Positions 23,801-36,388 of a stretch of 64,000 nt of DNA are shown here, in pieces. This DNA is from Glossina fuscipes. Lineage: Eukaryota > Arthropoda > Insecta > Diptera > Glossinidae. Below the pieces are notes generated by a model. It did no database searches. It saw nothing but the letters and a program-made list of their open reading frames with translations, and was not told where the DNA came from. Within the stretch, counting starts at the first letter, position 1. The number at the start of each line of letters is the position of its first letter. The DNA lies in NCBI RefSeq assembly GCF_014805625.2, contig NW_023998417.1, forward strand, positions 8,120,680 through 8,184,679, in the 5' to 3' direction. The position numbers were made by a program, and so were the translations under genes.

Positions 23801-26265
23801 TTTGTTCAATAATTTTTTATAATTGCTAAAAAGGCTTTGGTTAAGTTAACATCTCCGCTTGTTTATCGGTTCGACTACCAACATCATGGCAATCATAATA
23901 CACATAAAAGTAAATAAACGTTATTAAGAAGAAGAAGAAGAAGAAGAAGAAAAGACCTCGTACCATTAGAGCAAATATCTTTTCAAGAAGTCCTGCCCTC
24001 CTCTGTCTTCGCTCTAATAAGATAAAATAAAAAAAAAAAATAAAAAAAAAAAAAACTATTTTTATATATATACTGCGCATCATGTTGTTGTTTACTACAA
24101 CTCATAAAGATACACTGGCTGTCGCCTAAGGGCATTGTATGAGTTTTCGTCGTGATTATCATTATCCAACAATATTTTTATAGATTTCGCAATTATTAAA
24201 CACTTAAAAAAAAAAAACATCTTTACAGGCGTTGCGCAGGCCTCACATACAACATTCATGCCTGTGTTGCTAATAAACTCTATTAGTATTTCTGCGGAAG
24301 TACATAATGTTGTAATGTGTGTCTTATAATAATCAATTTTTATTAGCATTCATTCTAATGATTGATTCAAAGAATCTCTCTAACATTCACTGTCTAATGG
24401 TTAATGTGTGTTCATATAACAATCATTTGGCTTAGGAGGAAGCCAAGAAGAAGTTTATGTTTACACATAAACAACATATACAACATGTGTCCAATTGTTG
24501 CCGTTCGTTGTATTTATAATTTTCAAATTTTATTCAATGCGAATATTAGTAGATAAAGTGCATAAGCATAAGCATAAGTTTATCTTATCATTGGAAATGA
24601 ATTGAAAATTTCTATTAAAGATAATCCTTAAACTGTTGCGTTTTACATTCTAGAGATGCTGCAATGTCGATGACGAGACGCGAAAACAACATTCGCTATC
24701 CTGTTGCACTAATGACAATTAAAGGTGCATGAAAGAGCTTCAACCTGGAGGGCTAATGAAAGGCATTTGAAGAAAAGATATGCGTCACATTTTACATGAA
24801 TGCGTAAATATTTCCAAATGTTAATCGCATACAAATGTGTGAGAGTATATTGCGTTTTTTGCATTGATGTCTTATAACAGACAAAAGGTGATTATAATGA
24901 TATACCGTAGGAATGAAAGAGCAACTAAAAGTTTCTATATCAAAAAAAAAAGGCAAGGTCTCGGCTTATTTGCTGGTAATATGTTTGCTAAACAATTTTT
25001 TCCCAACGGTGGACTTTATGAAGAGTGAAATAATAAGATGTGCACTTACTGGGTAAGTGCTTTCGATTTTCTTGCCGAAAATCGAGTGTAATCGAGAAAA
25101 TGATTAGAAAGCAAAAAAGAAAAAATCCTTCATTAGCAGAACGATTGATGATCTTCTACTCAAATATATGCCCCCGCTATCCGCTAGTAAAAAGTAAGAT
25201 GTTCCAAAAAGAAAAAAGAAGAAGAAAGAAAATATTGCGAAAATATGAAATTGTTTTTGAAATGATTATAAAGTTGCTTTGCATAATTAGCCCAAGCAAT
25301 GGGAAACTGGAAAAAGCTTAATAAGAAATAAAGAATTTTCCTTGCTGCAAAGTTAAAATTAAGGAAAGTAAGCCCGGACTTAAATGAAACAATTTTTACA
25401 TATCCATTACCTACGATGAGATGATAATGGTTGCCTTCGCTTGCCAGGTACATAGAAAAGAAGAAACAGTTCCAGCTTTTCATCTTCAAACGAGATTTAT
25501 TTCATTTTTCTTAGACTGCAGCAGTAAATCGGTTAAGATGAGTGTAGTAGTAAGTTAGCAGAGAACTCGAAGAAATCACTTTTAACAATCATTTGTTGCC
25601 CTAACATGTTCTATCAATTTAAAGATATGTGGTCTGCATTGCTAAAAGATGGCTAATTAGATGCATCTACATACGTGTAGAATTATTCTTGCAATGGTCA
25701 GAGAAGCATTGATTTTTATGTAGGAGGATAAATAGATTTCTTTCTCACAATTTGTTGCAATTATTTTGCCATATTAGTAATTTTCATTTTTTAGTATTTG
25801 TTTTGTTTTGTTTTGTTTTTTTGTTTTTTTTTTTTTTTTCGTTCTCTATAGAAACGCATACATACATGCATATATTTGCCAAACGATATCTTTTTAACAT
25901 CCAGTTAGTATTTATGACCAATTGTATATTTATGATTTAAGCCACTGCTAACAAAGTGTTGGCTAAACGTAACCAAGCTATTGACAGACAAACGAACGGT
26001 GATGATGCATAAATGTAATGTAAAAGTCGATACAAAAAAAAAAGCAGAAAGAATACAAACGTTATAGAGTTTAGTGTAGAGAAACTTAAAGAAGGAAATC
26101 ATAGAATTTTTATTTATATTCCTGCGCGTATGATTGTGTAAATGTGTAAAAATGTTCATTTATTGAAGCGTTCCAAGTTATATATACTTACATCGGTGAA
26201 TAGCTGGCAGGACTGAAGAGGGCATCATTGTGGCGAGCAGGTGTTCTGGTCAAAACATTTTTAGT
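17829..26265 (-). CDS. PolA2: DNA polymerase alpha subunit B, 5'-partial (N-terminal exons not found)
   Basis: Accessory B subunit of the DNA polymerase alpha-primase complex, needed to start replication; it tethers the catalytic subunit and has an inactive calcineurin-like phosphoesterase fold plus an OB domain. Exons, minus strand: 26265-26192, 19384-19078, 18982-18291, 18220-18037 and 17975-17829. Phases agree at every junction, giving 467 visible residues out of roughly 600 expected. Family stretches: LFSPASYSP in the first visible exon, SGKIVYTLGNP, SVAVFPGQVVLASGINPRG (OB fold), VAAGPFTNADDLVYDPL, LILTGPFVDSNH, GLTIGLTSTDILDH and the C-terminal NPGRLADINGGTFARF. The exon at 26.2 kb lies 6.8 kb upstream of the next, is open in only one phase and has clean ACAG and GTAAGT borders. 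The acceptor before 18982 follows an unusually long T tract. About 130 N-terminal residues are missing and must lie further right. Confidence 0.92.
18983..19077 (-). other. 95-bp POLA2 intron with a T23-25 homopolymer beside the acceptor
   Basis: The intron separates exons coding ...HVDVHTQ and ETVKVVG.... Almost its whole polypyrimidine tract is one run of T (A on the plus strand at 18991-19013), followed by AATAAAAAG as acceptor. Reading through it gives an artificial poly-Phe N-terminus with a spurious start at 19030. Homopolymer length is likely polymorphic or error-prone in the assembly. Confidence 0.75.
19970..20415 (+). repeat. Dispersed repeat family, copy A
   Basis: Shares TTTTCAATAGTGTTCGTCTT (about 20159) with copies at 21261 (+) and about 30370 (-). 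Its later block around 20285-20330, TCGATTCGGAAAGTG..., matches 30979-31015, TCGATTCAGAAAATG.... No coding capacity; it looks like a short non-autonomous element of the kind common in fly genomes. Exact ends not determined. Confidence 0.6.
21200..21480 (+). repeat. Dispersed repeat family, copy B
   Basis: Contains TTTTCAATAGCAATCGTCCT (21261-21280), then AACACACGAAAACAAGACGG and a GTGATGTAGGGTATA end (about 21460-21475). This end motif also appears inverted at about 30215-30230 in copy C, where the complement reads GTGGTGTAGGGTGTA. The order of the shared blocks is the same as in copy A. Confidence 0.55.
22949..23209 (+). CDS. Unrecognised 86-codon open frame, doubtful
   Basis: An ATG-started frame within the POLA2 intron on the opposite strand. 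Composition is protein-like (Cys, Trp, Arg, aromatic residues; C-terminus FKVYNHSVYCGE). An AG in ATTTTCAG at about 22972-22979 could be an acceptor, suggesting an exon from about 22980. I do not recognise it. It may be a transposon remnant or chance. Confidence 0.15.
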   Translation: MKPKKYMNFQKFRAECNSYLLLLNSLYRISNRENFYRCICWDLLRKIWNWRSPKRVRQIFLFIKGPIALEPRDLFKVYNHSVYCGE

Positions 26266-26299
26266 CTGTAACGAGCGGAAGAAAAACAATAACATAAAA

Positions 26300-26342
26300 T
26301 ATTATATATATATATATATATATATAGATAGATAGATAGATA
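26300..26342. repeat. (AT)n followed by (GATA)n microsatellite
   Basis: An alternating AT run of about 26 bp passes directly into four to five GATA units. Located about 35 bp beyond the 5'-most visible POLA2 exon. Confidence 0.95.
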
Positions 26343-29335
26343 CATTTATTATTTGTATATATATATGTACGCATATGTATATGCTATGCAATGTTGATGT
26401 TTTTCTTATTGTTGTTGTTATTATTATTATTGTTATTGTTGTAGTTGTCGGCTACATTAACAGGTTGCAAATGGACGAAATGGATAATATAGTGAATAAA
26501 AAATAGGTTTTCATGATCATTTTAGCATAAAATATTGAAAAATTGTACGGTAATGGTATTTTGAAAGATGGAAAAAAATGAACGGAAATCTATTTTATGA
26601 TGGTAGGAGAAGAAAAGAGCAGCTGTTTTTGTTTTTGTTTTGTTTTTGTTTTTGTTTTGTGGTTACAATTGTAGAAAACTAGTTTGTTTATATGTGCATA
26701 TGCAATTGTATGGTTCGTTAATACAAAATTTTAATGATTTATTTCATACGATCAAGATTTTTCGTTGCGCATTCGCACAAACAAACATAAATACAAATCG
26801 TTTTACAAATGAAATGTTTAGACACGGAATAGAGCAGGTGATGTTTATGCGATTTTAAATCAGTTTTCGCATGATTTCTATTTTTTTTTTTTTTTTTTTT
26901 CCTTTTTAACATTATCGTTGGTATCACTCAAAAAATATGCATAATCGTTTGCTTATTCGATTAAAATATGAATTCGATTAAATAATGAATTGAACAAAAT
27001 TGTTAGTTTAATAAAGCAAAAAATTGGTTTGTTTTTCTTTTAAATTTTTTTTTTTTTTTTTTCAAATCAATCTGATTTAATCGATTTTAACTGATTGCAT
27101 GACATCAATACACAAGGTTCGATACAGAAATGGCTTTATGTAAAGAAAATGATTCCAAGTCGAGTAATTTTTCGGAATTATCCGATTGGTTTAAAATGAC
27201 ATAAAGAAAAGTATTTAATTGACTCTTACCGACCGCTATAAGGTAAGAGAGGCCACATGTTTAGATAACTGTCGACCGTAACCTAACAGTTTGTGACCGA
27301 AAACGTGTTCATTCTAAATCCTTGAACGTCTCTTCCTATCTACTGTAGATAGGAGTTTGTTACATGTGAGTGAGGTAAGTTGACCGATCATGTCTCTTTT
27401 TACACTGGGATTTTAGTTGACTCTATCGATTCCTTCTTACTTCGCTTAATACGTTTTGCAGCCTGTAAGCTGCAGATTTCTGTCTATTATGGTTGTATTT
27501 GTAGGCGGATTATATGCGATATTGTTTGTTTCAGATGATTCTTATTCTTAGTTTCAAACACAAATATCTTTGAAAAATTGCAGTTTACAACTTTTGCCGA
27601 GTATATTCGTTGATGTGAATGCTACCGTGTATATTGTCGCAAGAGGTTGATCAAGAAAAATGAAGAAATTTAAATTTTAAAAATATATCGTCTATAAATT
27701 ATAGTGTGTCCTATGAGGTTTGAAATTGAATATTTTTAATTGCATTGTGTATAGGATTTTATGATTGTATATAGTTTGTTTGTATGTATAAATAAATTTA
27801 TACTATATTTATAAGAAAAATAATATTTAAATTATCGCCATGGTTGTCATAAGTGACTCACAGAATCACATCGTGATATGATTCGTTTTAAAAATGCTTG
27901 GCATTATTAAGTTTAAATGAGATACGAAAAGACACTCGGCTCAAATATTATTTGTAGTTTATTTTATACTTGGACGAGTTTCATAAGCATTGGGATGCGA
28001 AATTGATGCGAAAAATTTTTTTTAGTTCTCGCCCTTTATAAGAGTTCTCAGAAAAAGTAATCCTTTACATGGGAACAAAGTTCAATTACCAATAATTTAT
28101 TATAAAATTTAATGAAGAATGAGGAAATCGTTGAACAAAACGTTATATTTGGACCACGTCAGTCTACTTTTTGGCGACTTGTCTATATAATGGATTCGAT
28201 AAAAAGTACGCTTTTTTTACATAGGAACTAATATAAGTTTTCGTATTTTATCAACAAAATAATTTATATTGTTAGGTGAAGTACTACAGGGTTCTTAATG
28301 ATCGGTCTTGGCTAACTTTAACGCAACTAATAGTTACGACTAACAGGATCCATTGGACAAAAGAAATTCGCAATCTGTTTTGTGTACCGTAATAATCAAG
28401 ATCAAGCATGTAATGAATAAAGGTCTGCGGTGAACAGACATGACAACTAAGTTCTGGAGAGAGTATAATGTTTGGATGTAAAAAATTGGATTTTTTATGT
28501 ATTATTATTGGAGAAAAAAATTTAAATTAAATTAATATGATTGGAAGATTTATGTAAAGAATAAGTCAGAAAAGAGTAAGATGATGCCGGGTTAGAGATA
28601 TATACAACGGATATATCTATTGCTGTCAAGATTTCTTAATTTCTGACAAGTTTTTAAAAACGTGATAATCCTTTATACGCACATGCATTTCAAATGACAC
28701 TTATTCGAATTGAGAAGAAGATTCCATTTGATAGAACAAATCTAATTCTCTGACCATGTTCCCAATTAGCACAACTTCAAGTTTATTAACTGATTGAGGT
28801 GTGAATAACATTGTTTATCTTTTCGAAATAAATTTCCATAACAGAAATTTTTAATGAAGATATATATATATTCGGGAAATACAGGCAATAACTAAAATAC
28901 ATTTTTATATATAAAATTGTCATTGACTGGAAGTATGTAAACGATTTATGCTTCTTAGTATCTCTTATTGGCGTAATTCTACGCAATGCAACAATTCTTC
29001 CCATAATAGTTTATAAGCGCGCTTATAACCTCACAAGTATAAGAAGAAGAATAGGAAAAAAATTCCACCTGTTAGCAGAAATGTTGTTGTTTTGTCATTT
29101 GACACAATAGATAACTAAGCGCTGATAGGAATGGAAAACATTTTCGTTTAATTTTCGAGGGAAAATGCAAAAAGAAAAGAAAAAAAAAAAAACAAAATCA
29201 AGAAATCTCTCTATATGAAAGAGAAAAAAAGAAGAAAAATATACGATTAAAAGCTAAAGTTGCCACCACGCATACATACGTGTAAAATGCATAAATATAT
29301 ATATATTTGAATATATACATATAGTATAGTGTCCA

Positions 29336-29374
<39 letters not shown>

Positions 29375-30194
29375 TTAGGTAAAGCAATCGTGAATTAGAC
29401 TTTTTACACAAATAAATGCAACGCATTTCCGTTAAGTGGTGTAGCTTTGGAAAATAAAAAGCACATAAGAGGCTTTAACTTTATGCTTAATGACATTGCA
29501 AACTAAGCATGTTACAAAAAAGTATGAAAGAAAACATGCAGAAGAGTACTCTAGCATATACACATATATTATATATATATATATGTATATATGAGCACTA
29601 GTTAGGCATTATATATATGTATATATGTATGCTCTTATATCAGTAAAAATGAGGAAAAAAGGAAAAACGAAACACCACACATATGGAAATCATTTATGTT
29701 GCATCTTAACAATGACAAAAACACAGCAACAGCAAGACAACAACATGTTGTCGTATGTATGTTGTTCACGTTAAGTGCGGGAGCAAATATCTTTTCAATC
29801 TGTTTATTCGTTTATTTAGTTTGTCAAGTTATAATAAAAAAAAATAAATAAAAATAAAAATAAAAATAAAGAAATAAACACATGAATGTTGTTTGTTTTT
29901 CTTTTTCCAGCTTGTCCATCTTGATCAATGTTGAAAATGTGCAACAGCTGCAAGAGATTTTTTTTTTTTTGTTTCCATTTATAAAACTGGACCTGAAGTA
30001 AACGAGTGGTTTTCTATACTTAATTAATTTACAAAAGTTAGATAATTATTTAAATGAAAATGCACTTCTAGAAGGCATTAAATTTAGGTTAAGATGAACG
30101 TTGAATATCTGACAGATATCTTTGTTTTGTGAAACGAGAGCAAACGGATGTTAAAAGGAGTTAGTAACATTTCAAAGAATAGACTATGTACAAT

Positions 30195-30480
30195 AATTAA
30201 CATATGTCTTATTACACCCTACACCACATAAAATTTACAAGAGTCCAGTAAACATGTCTGTCTGTGTGACGTCTGCTCATGCATTTTTTGTGCCCAGCGT
30301 AATAATCGAAAAGTTTTGAGATATTTTGTCGAAATGAAGTGCTTTAACCCAAAAGCGAACACTATTGAAAATAGTTCCATTTTTTCAAAATTTTTCGATA
30401 AACTCCGGCTAAGTAATGCACGACATTTTAAATTGGTATTGAAAAATTTGATTCGGTTGTGACAAATTTTTGAATCTCCT
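30195..30480 (-). repeat. Dispersed repeat family, copy C (inverted)
   Basis: On the minus strand it reads TTTTCAATAGTGTTCGCTTT and ends in GTGGTGTAGGGTGTAATAAG, matching copies A and B in order. A 99-codon frame here (30219-30518) is incidental. Confidence 0.6.
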
Positions 30481-30484
30481 CTCA

Positions 30485-30860
30485 TGGTGAAAATTAGTTC
30501 ATAGTAGTAAATTGACAATAAAATTAATCTTGCCGAATTTGAACAACGTACGTATATTTGTTGAATACCACCCTACATCAGAGTCCTCACGCAGGTTAAA
30601 CTTTTCTATACAAAAAGAGCCTAATTGTTAACGTTTTGTGATGAAAACTTGTTCATGGTAATAATTTGGCATAAAAGTTAGATGAACCAAATTTGAACCC
30701 CGTGGGTATTGTTCTTAGACCTTACTCCAGTAGCCCTACAGGCATTCAGTTCTTCTGAAAAAGATTTAACTTTTAATATTTTATGATGAAAATCAGTCCA
30801 TAGTAGAAATTTAGGAAAAAAAATTAACGGTAGGCACTTACGACTACATGGGTTTATTTT
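30485..30860 (+). repeat. About 150-bp unit repeated two to three times, degenerate
   Basis: Three blocks begin GGTGAAAATTAGTTCATAGT (30486), GATGAAAACTTGTTCATGGT (30640) and GATGAAAATCAGTCCATAGT (30785), each continuing with similar AAATTT-GA sequence; the period is roughly 145-155 bp. The third copy is short. It directly adjoins dispersed-repeat copy C on one side and the 30930-31060 block on the other, so it may be the body of the same element. Confidence 0.55.
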
Positions 30861-32050
30861 TTATACCCCAACAAATATAGGGCTTATTATGAAAAGCAAG
30901 ACCTTATATGGAATGAAAGCCTAATTTCTGTTAATTGAACATGAGAACAGAAAAGGCATAGACGGACAGATAAGTTTTAATCGATTCAGAAAATGATTCC
31001 GAATAGATCGCTATAGCAAAAAATGAATCTATGTCAAAAGCCCTTCGATATTCGCAAAAAACTTATTATACCACTAATAAAACTTCTCGGGCGATTTATC
31101 AAAAGGACAAGCGGGATAGTTGCAAAAATTTGTAGCTCTTTTTCTTCAGTTAAAAACTTATTTTTATCTTTCAAATCATGGCAAACACAAAGGTATAAAA
31201 ATTATTTTTAATATTCGCTCAAGCTTTCTTTCTTATTTATTTCTTAGTCTGACACCGATAGTAGGCTAATATTATTTTGTAAGCGGCTATAAAGTTATGT
31301 ACACCTAATCGCAATGTAAGAAAATTGACTCACTTACTTCGCTTTTTCCAGATAAGTTAAGCTTCTAGGTTTAACTGCTTTTAGCGTGATTGCAAAGCTT
31401 TACTTTATACAATAATTATTGGCTTCGCTGTTAATCTATGCCTTACATGTATGTGCTTGAAAAATAGTTCAGTTCTTATGCAATATGTATAAAAGGAAAA
31501 AGCTTATTGCCTATTAATTGATGGTGAGAGGAAAAAAAAGTGCTTAAAACGCATACACATACATTCTTTTCAATTCTTTTCTATTTTCAGTGGTTCTTTT
31601 AATCGTTGAAATTTTAACAAAAATATCTTTACGCGACTTTCGAAATTTTCATTTCTCGTTAGTATTGGGGATATTATAATAATAATAGAAGACTTTAGTG
31701 ATACGTGAACACTTTCAATTCATTTCGAATAACTGTAAAATTTAAATAAATAGATAAATAAGGAAAACATTGGGGCAAGGGAGGAATGAAGAGAAAAAAC
31801 ACAAAAGCATTCTTTTTTTTTTTCTTTTTTTTTTTTTTGGTAAGGAACGAATCTTGAATACCTATACTAAGGCAAAAATAATGACTACAATAATATCATA
31901 AGTGTAATGGAATCATTGCTACCTATTAAAGCGAAAAAATGTGAAATAAAAAAAAAAAATTCAAAATTTTTCGAAAAATTTTCTTATTTTTCACCGCCGG
32001 CATTTTTCAAAACACGCCTATCATTGTTGCCTAACGGAAAATATTAAACG

Positions 32051-32055
<5 letters not shown>

Positions 32056-32097
<42 letters not shown>
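32056..32097. repeat. (GA)n microsatellite
   Basis: About 20 GA units with one C interruption. Confidence 0.95.
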
Positions 32098-35000
32098 TTT
32101 CATTACGATTTGTCTAATAAATCGATCATATTTAAGACTAAGTATAAAATCGAAATAATTTAATTTGTTATGCTTATCGTTTTTAATACATATCTGGTAG
32201 AATGATCAATAAAGATATTATATATTATTATCATTATATGTACGTAAAGCGGCCTTAAGACTACCTTGATTCATGATCATGCCATGATTTTTTTTCTTGC
32301 TTTCTCTTTTGATATTCGATAGGCAGTAAAAAAAAAAATAAAAACAGAAAAGAAAATTCAAAACGGTTGGTGACTTGTTGTTGTATGATCTCTGCTATTC
32401 ATTCTGAGAATCGACATTTCCTTTATCGCATATAAAATCTCTGATTGTGAATGAATATAGATTTGTAATGAGCTGATTTTTTTTCAAAGAAAAAGCAATA
32501 ATTAAAATATGCTTTCAAAATGTAATCGTTCGATATCTCTAGCCTAGCAATGTAGAGTGAATACAATTATCTCTTTAAATTGCTTTCTTCTTTAATAGGT
32601 AAAAACATAAGCATTAACATTTCTTCTTAACTTTCAGTTCGAGGCAAATTTAAATGCTTACAATTTAGAGAACATTTATAATTTGCGTTACAAAGATTAA
32701 AATCAACTAAAGCCTTTTTCGTTGTCGTTGCATTATCTCTACATGGTGTTTAGACTATACTTGTTGGCTAACTTGGTTGTTAAATGTTTTCACAAAATGG
32801 TTTTTATCTAATACAACTTTTGGCTTAAGAAGTGTTACATATTATTATCAGGTGGTTCTTATAATACACTTTTTTCTTTTCTTTACTTTTCTTTTCTTTT
32901 TAATCGCTTAAAACCTTATATAATACTTGGATTATTTTAAAATTTTTAACATATACTTACTTATATTTTTCATTCGTAGATATTTATTTTTAAATTTTAT
33001 TTCTGATGCTGCTTCTCCATGTTTTAGTCTTTGTTACTTTATTATGCAGAAAACATTGAGTAACAACTTGTGCCCCTTAAGTCATTTCCCGTTTTGAGAT
33101 ATTAATAGTATAAATAAGCTATTATAACGACTAATGCTACGACTATCACTACTGTTCGGACTCGGAGTGACACATCCCATCACATACTCTGTGAATGCGA
33201 AGCCATCTGCAGAGTCGAGCATTTAACGAATACTTTTTAGCACAGGACACCGGTATAGTGCATCGGGGCAAAAAAGCTGGCGGGACTGAAGGGCTAGGGA
33301 CACGAGCGAATACAATAGAACTTTTAGACTGCGGTACGGATTACCTACACCGTTAATAATAACAATAGTCATTACTCCTACTATTCCTACACTATTATTA
33401 CGATTGCGGCCTTCGCTAACATTATGACTGTACAAGAGATTTTTCTGATTTTAATTTTATATAGAGGGGATTTTATTTTATTTTTTTTTTTTTAAATAAA
33501 TTATAAGTGATGAAAACTGTAAGAACCTTTCCAATCTAAGAAAATAGGATTACATTACAAGCAACGTTCTTTTACTTCTAAAATTATGCATATACGTGAG
33601 TATGTGAACGTTTAAAATTTTTCGCAATAAAATGCTAGATATATACATATACATATTTATAAGAGAGTATTTAGTTTGGCAACAAACCCACACAATTATG
33701 CATTTGGCAGAGAGATGATGATAATAAAATGATGCCATGTAATGGGTTGGTGTTGCTTTAAAATAATGTGTAAGCAGCTTACGGAGATACAACACAAAAA
33801 AAAAAAAAACAAAAAAAATGAAGAAAATCAGAGTTTATCATAGATCAAGTTGAAAAACTCTTATCTGCCATTAATGTCGTTGTTGACTTCTAGGATGTTG
33901 AAGTTCTTTTGTGGTTTTTACTTAAAAGGCGTTTAAGAACTTTCTAAGAATTCTTATTAAGATTACACATAAAAAAACAAAAAACTTGAAAAATTTATAC
34001 TCAAGACGAATTTCGACTACACTTTCTATTTAAATCGACAAGGACTCTACTATCAAAAAATTATCATACACACTTTGTATATTTTTCCGCGTCTACTGAT
34101 CAAATAATTTTCAATGACTTCCCTTTAAGAATCCTTCAACCCTTTATGGTGGCTTAAGGGGTAACAAAAATTAATTTCACTTACTCTGCTTTAACTTTCT
34201 TCAATCGAAGAAATTTTGATCTCGTCTAACTTTGTTATCAAGACATAAGACAGGTCTACACGCCTTGAAACGTCTTCTGGATTATCTAACTAAAGAGAAT
34301 TTTGCATATCTATCCCATCAAGATAAGTTGTTGTGAAAGAAGTTCTTCAATTAGCGTTAATATCTCGAGGGAATCCATTTAATTGAAAAACTATTCACGA
34401 ATTGTAGGCAACAACATTTTAAACTTTTATAAATTTTTAGTTCTTACCATTAAAGCGGGTTCACAATATTCGAAACATACAATTAATCAAGAATATGCCG
34501 ACTCTTTCAGGTCTTCCCAGGGCGTTGCAAACACAAGCGCTTAACTATTGTGCAACATTTTTTTTAGTGCAGCGTATAATTATCAAGAGTTGTTACGTCA
34601 TAATTTACATTACAGCATTTAAAGACTTCACGTTTCCTATCTTTTTCTTTATAATGCAATCTTTTCTTTTTAATAAACGTATTTGTTTGCTATGATATTG
34701 TAACAATTTAAGTCAAAAACACTGTCTCTTTTAATATATAGCCACGATGGTGAGTGATAATGTTATGTCTAACAGATAAAAGACTTCCATTCCAAACATG
34801 CGTCAAGCATGCTTGATCATAGCCGTTATATTGGACAAAGATAGTTTTGTTTACGCGAATTCGAATTAAAATTTAAGAAACAGCTAGAAGAGTGGGCCCA
34901 AATCTCTCGATAATCTCTTGCAATAAAGTTCAAAACACATATACACAGACAATGCCTGCTACGTTCTTTATACGTTGAGTTGTTACATCCCCTTCGACAT

Positions 35001-36130
35001 TTGAAACATTTAGACGTTTTCTTTGCACTTTTCGTATTAAGTAAACATCATGCTGGCATACATAACCTAAAATTAAAAAGTCCAATAAACCGTTATAGTT
35101 GAGCTGTCATGACAAGGTTGTGTGATTAGCAAAATATCAATTTTCAATTCTTTTGTCTTAACTAAGGTATTATCTAAGGAGTTTGTTTCTTTTTATATAT
35201 AACACATAACACACTTCCAACCATTTCCAACTAAAGAAATCTATTATTATTTTTTTAATTTTTTTTTTGCAAAATCGTAACGCATCTCTGATAATCGCAA
35301 GTTAACAATGTATTTAACATAACTCTAATAAGGATTTGTGTGGATTTGTGTTATAAAAATCAAACAATGAAGCAATGCGTGGAAAAATAGAGAAACAATA
35401 AAATACGAAAATAAGATTATTTTTATAATTTGCATAAAGACATTAAATGACTCTTGATGATATGATTACGTGATTATCTCTGAATATTTGAAAGAGATTA
35501 ATTCTTTTCATATGTGTAAAACAATACACATAATTATTTTTATTTATATTAGATTTGGCATATGTTAAAATCTCTCTCTAAAACGTGGAGATTGTAATCA
35601 TATAATTTTCAACTGATTTTATCGCAAAAATTCTTCAAAAAACCAAAGGTGATAGCAATAGCAATTTTACCTATAGAGTTTGCTACTTTTCCATTTCAAA
35701 TCTTGTGGCAATAACAAATTTTCAGTTTTGACATACGAGAATCTTGCAATCCATCATTCATCTCTGTTATTTTATTTCTTCACTCGTTCACTACTCACTA
35801 TTGATTGGCTGTGATATGAAAATGTTGAAAATTATTTTGCCTAAAAGTAAACGCAATGTTTATATAGTTACAGAAAGCAAGAAGTCTCTTTGCTGGTGAA
35901 AGCGTATCAATTTCCTTTTTCTAATTTATGTTGATTATGGTAGAGTTTCGTTGCCGAAAATCGAATTGCTCTAAATTTTATATGTAATTGATCGATAATA
36001 ATTGCCGATATATTCTTCTAGAGGCTGTGATTGTGTAAGTGATTGGCATATATTGCAAAATTTCTATGAAACAAACCGACATTGCAGTCACATTACAGTT
36101 TCTATAATGGTAGGAACGTGCATCGCAGAT
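32098..36130. other. Non-coding AT-rich stretch
   Basis: No gene recognised. At about 33150-33330 the sequence is less AT-rich and may be a retrotransposon remnant (listed separately). Otherwise it holds homopolymer tracts (for example T at about 33478-33494) and short open frames without protein character. Confidence 0.5.
33150..33330 (+). mobile_element. Possible non-LTR retrotransposon tail (weak)
   Basis: One frame gives a Cys-rich HTLCECEAICRV and another continues AFNEYFLAQDTGI. The first recalls the Cys/His segment after RNase H in LOA/R1-like elements, as in the better preserved remnant at 43466-43640. Stops and frame changes are frequent, and no ends can be defined. Confidence 0.3.
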
Positions 36131-36388
36131 AATATTCAGTCGTAGTAGTTATCCTACATCTGTAAGCTATCCTACGAACTTATTGAGTTACGTGTTACAT
36201 AACAATATATTACGTACATATATATATATATTGATACATCTACATACTATATAATATTCATTCATAGTAGTTATCCTATATCTGTAAGTTATCCTACGAA
36301 CTTATTGAGTTACCTGTTACATACCAATACAAATATATATTACGTACATATATATATATATATTGATACATCTACATACTATATAATT
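36131..36388 (+). repeat. Tandem duplication, two units of about 121 and 137 bp
   Basis: Unit 1 starts AATATTCAGTCGTAGTAGTT at 36131, unit 2 AATATTCATTCATAGTAGTT at 36252. Both then carry TATCCTACGAACTTATTGAG, an ACGTACATATATAT run and end TACATCTACATACTATATAA. Unit 2 is longer mainly by an insertion of about 8 bp and a longer TA run. Confidence 0.95.

Larger units (their letters stand above)
19385..26191 (-). other. Large POLA2 intron (about 6.8 kb)
   Basis: Inferred from the phase-compatible exons on both sides (donor GTAAGT at 26191-26186; acceptor AAAG at 19388-19385). It contains two copies of a dispersed repeat (about 19970-20415 and 21200-21480), a run of GAA triplets at about 23925-23950, several A/T homopolymers and an unrecognised 86-codon open frame at 22949-23209. 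No other coding sequence was recognised. Confidence 0.7.
26266..32055. other. Non-coding, repeat-rich stretch
   Basis: No credible exon was recognised. It contains AT/GATA microsatellites at 26300-26342, AT runs at 29271-29370 and about 29565-29630, TTG/TTA triplet runs at about 26405-26445, homopolymer T/A tracts, and a cluster of dispersed and tandem repeats at 30195-31060. It may be POLA2 intron or 5' flank, since POLA2 N-terminal exons remain to be placed. Confidence 0.5.

Noticed and set aside
24000..24083. Phe-rich frames around A/T homopolymers (also 26739, 36643, 45572, 63713)
   Set aside because: Translations of poly-A/T and microsatellite DNA.
27440..27510. Minus-strand open stretch ending in a phase-0 GTAAGA donor, considered as the preceding POLA2 exon
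   Set aside because: No good acceptor or polypyrimidine tract and no resemblance to the POLA2 N-terminal region.
31320..31400. Minus-strand stretch ending GCGAA|GTAAGT
   Set aside because: Ends in the wrong phase for POLA2 and has a stop shortly upstream without a clear acceptor.
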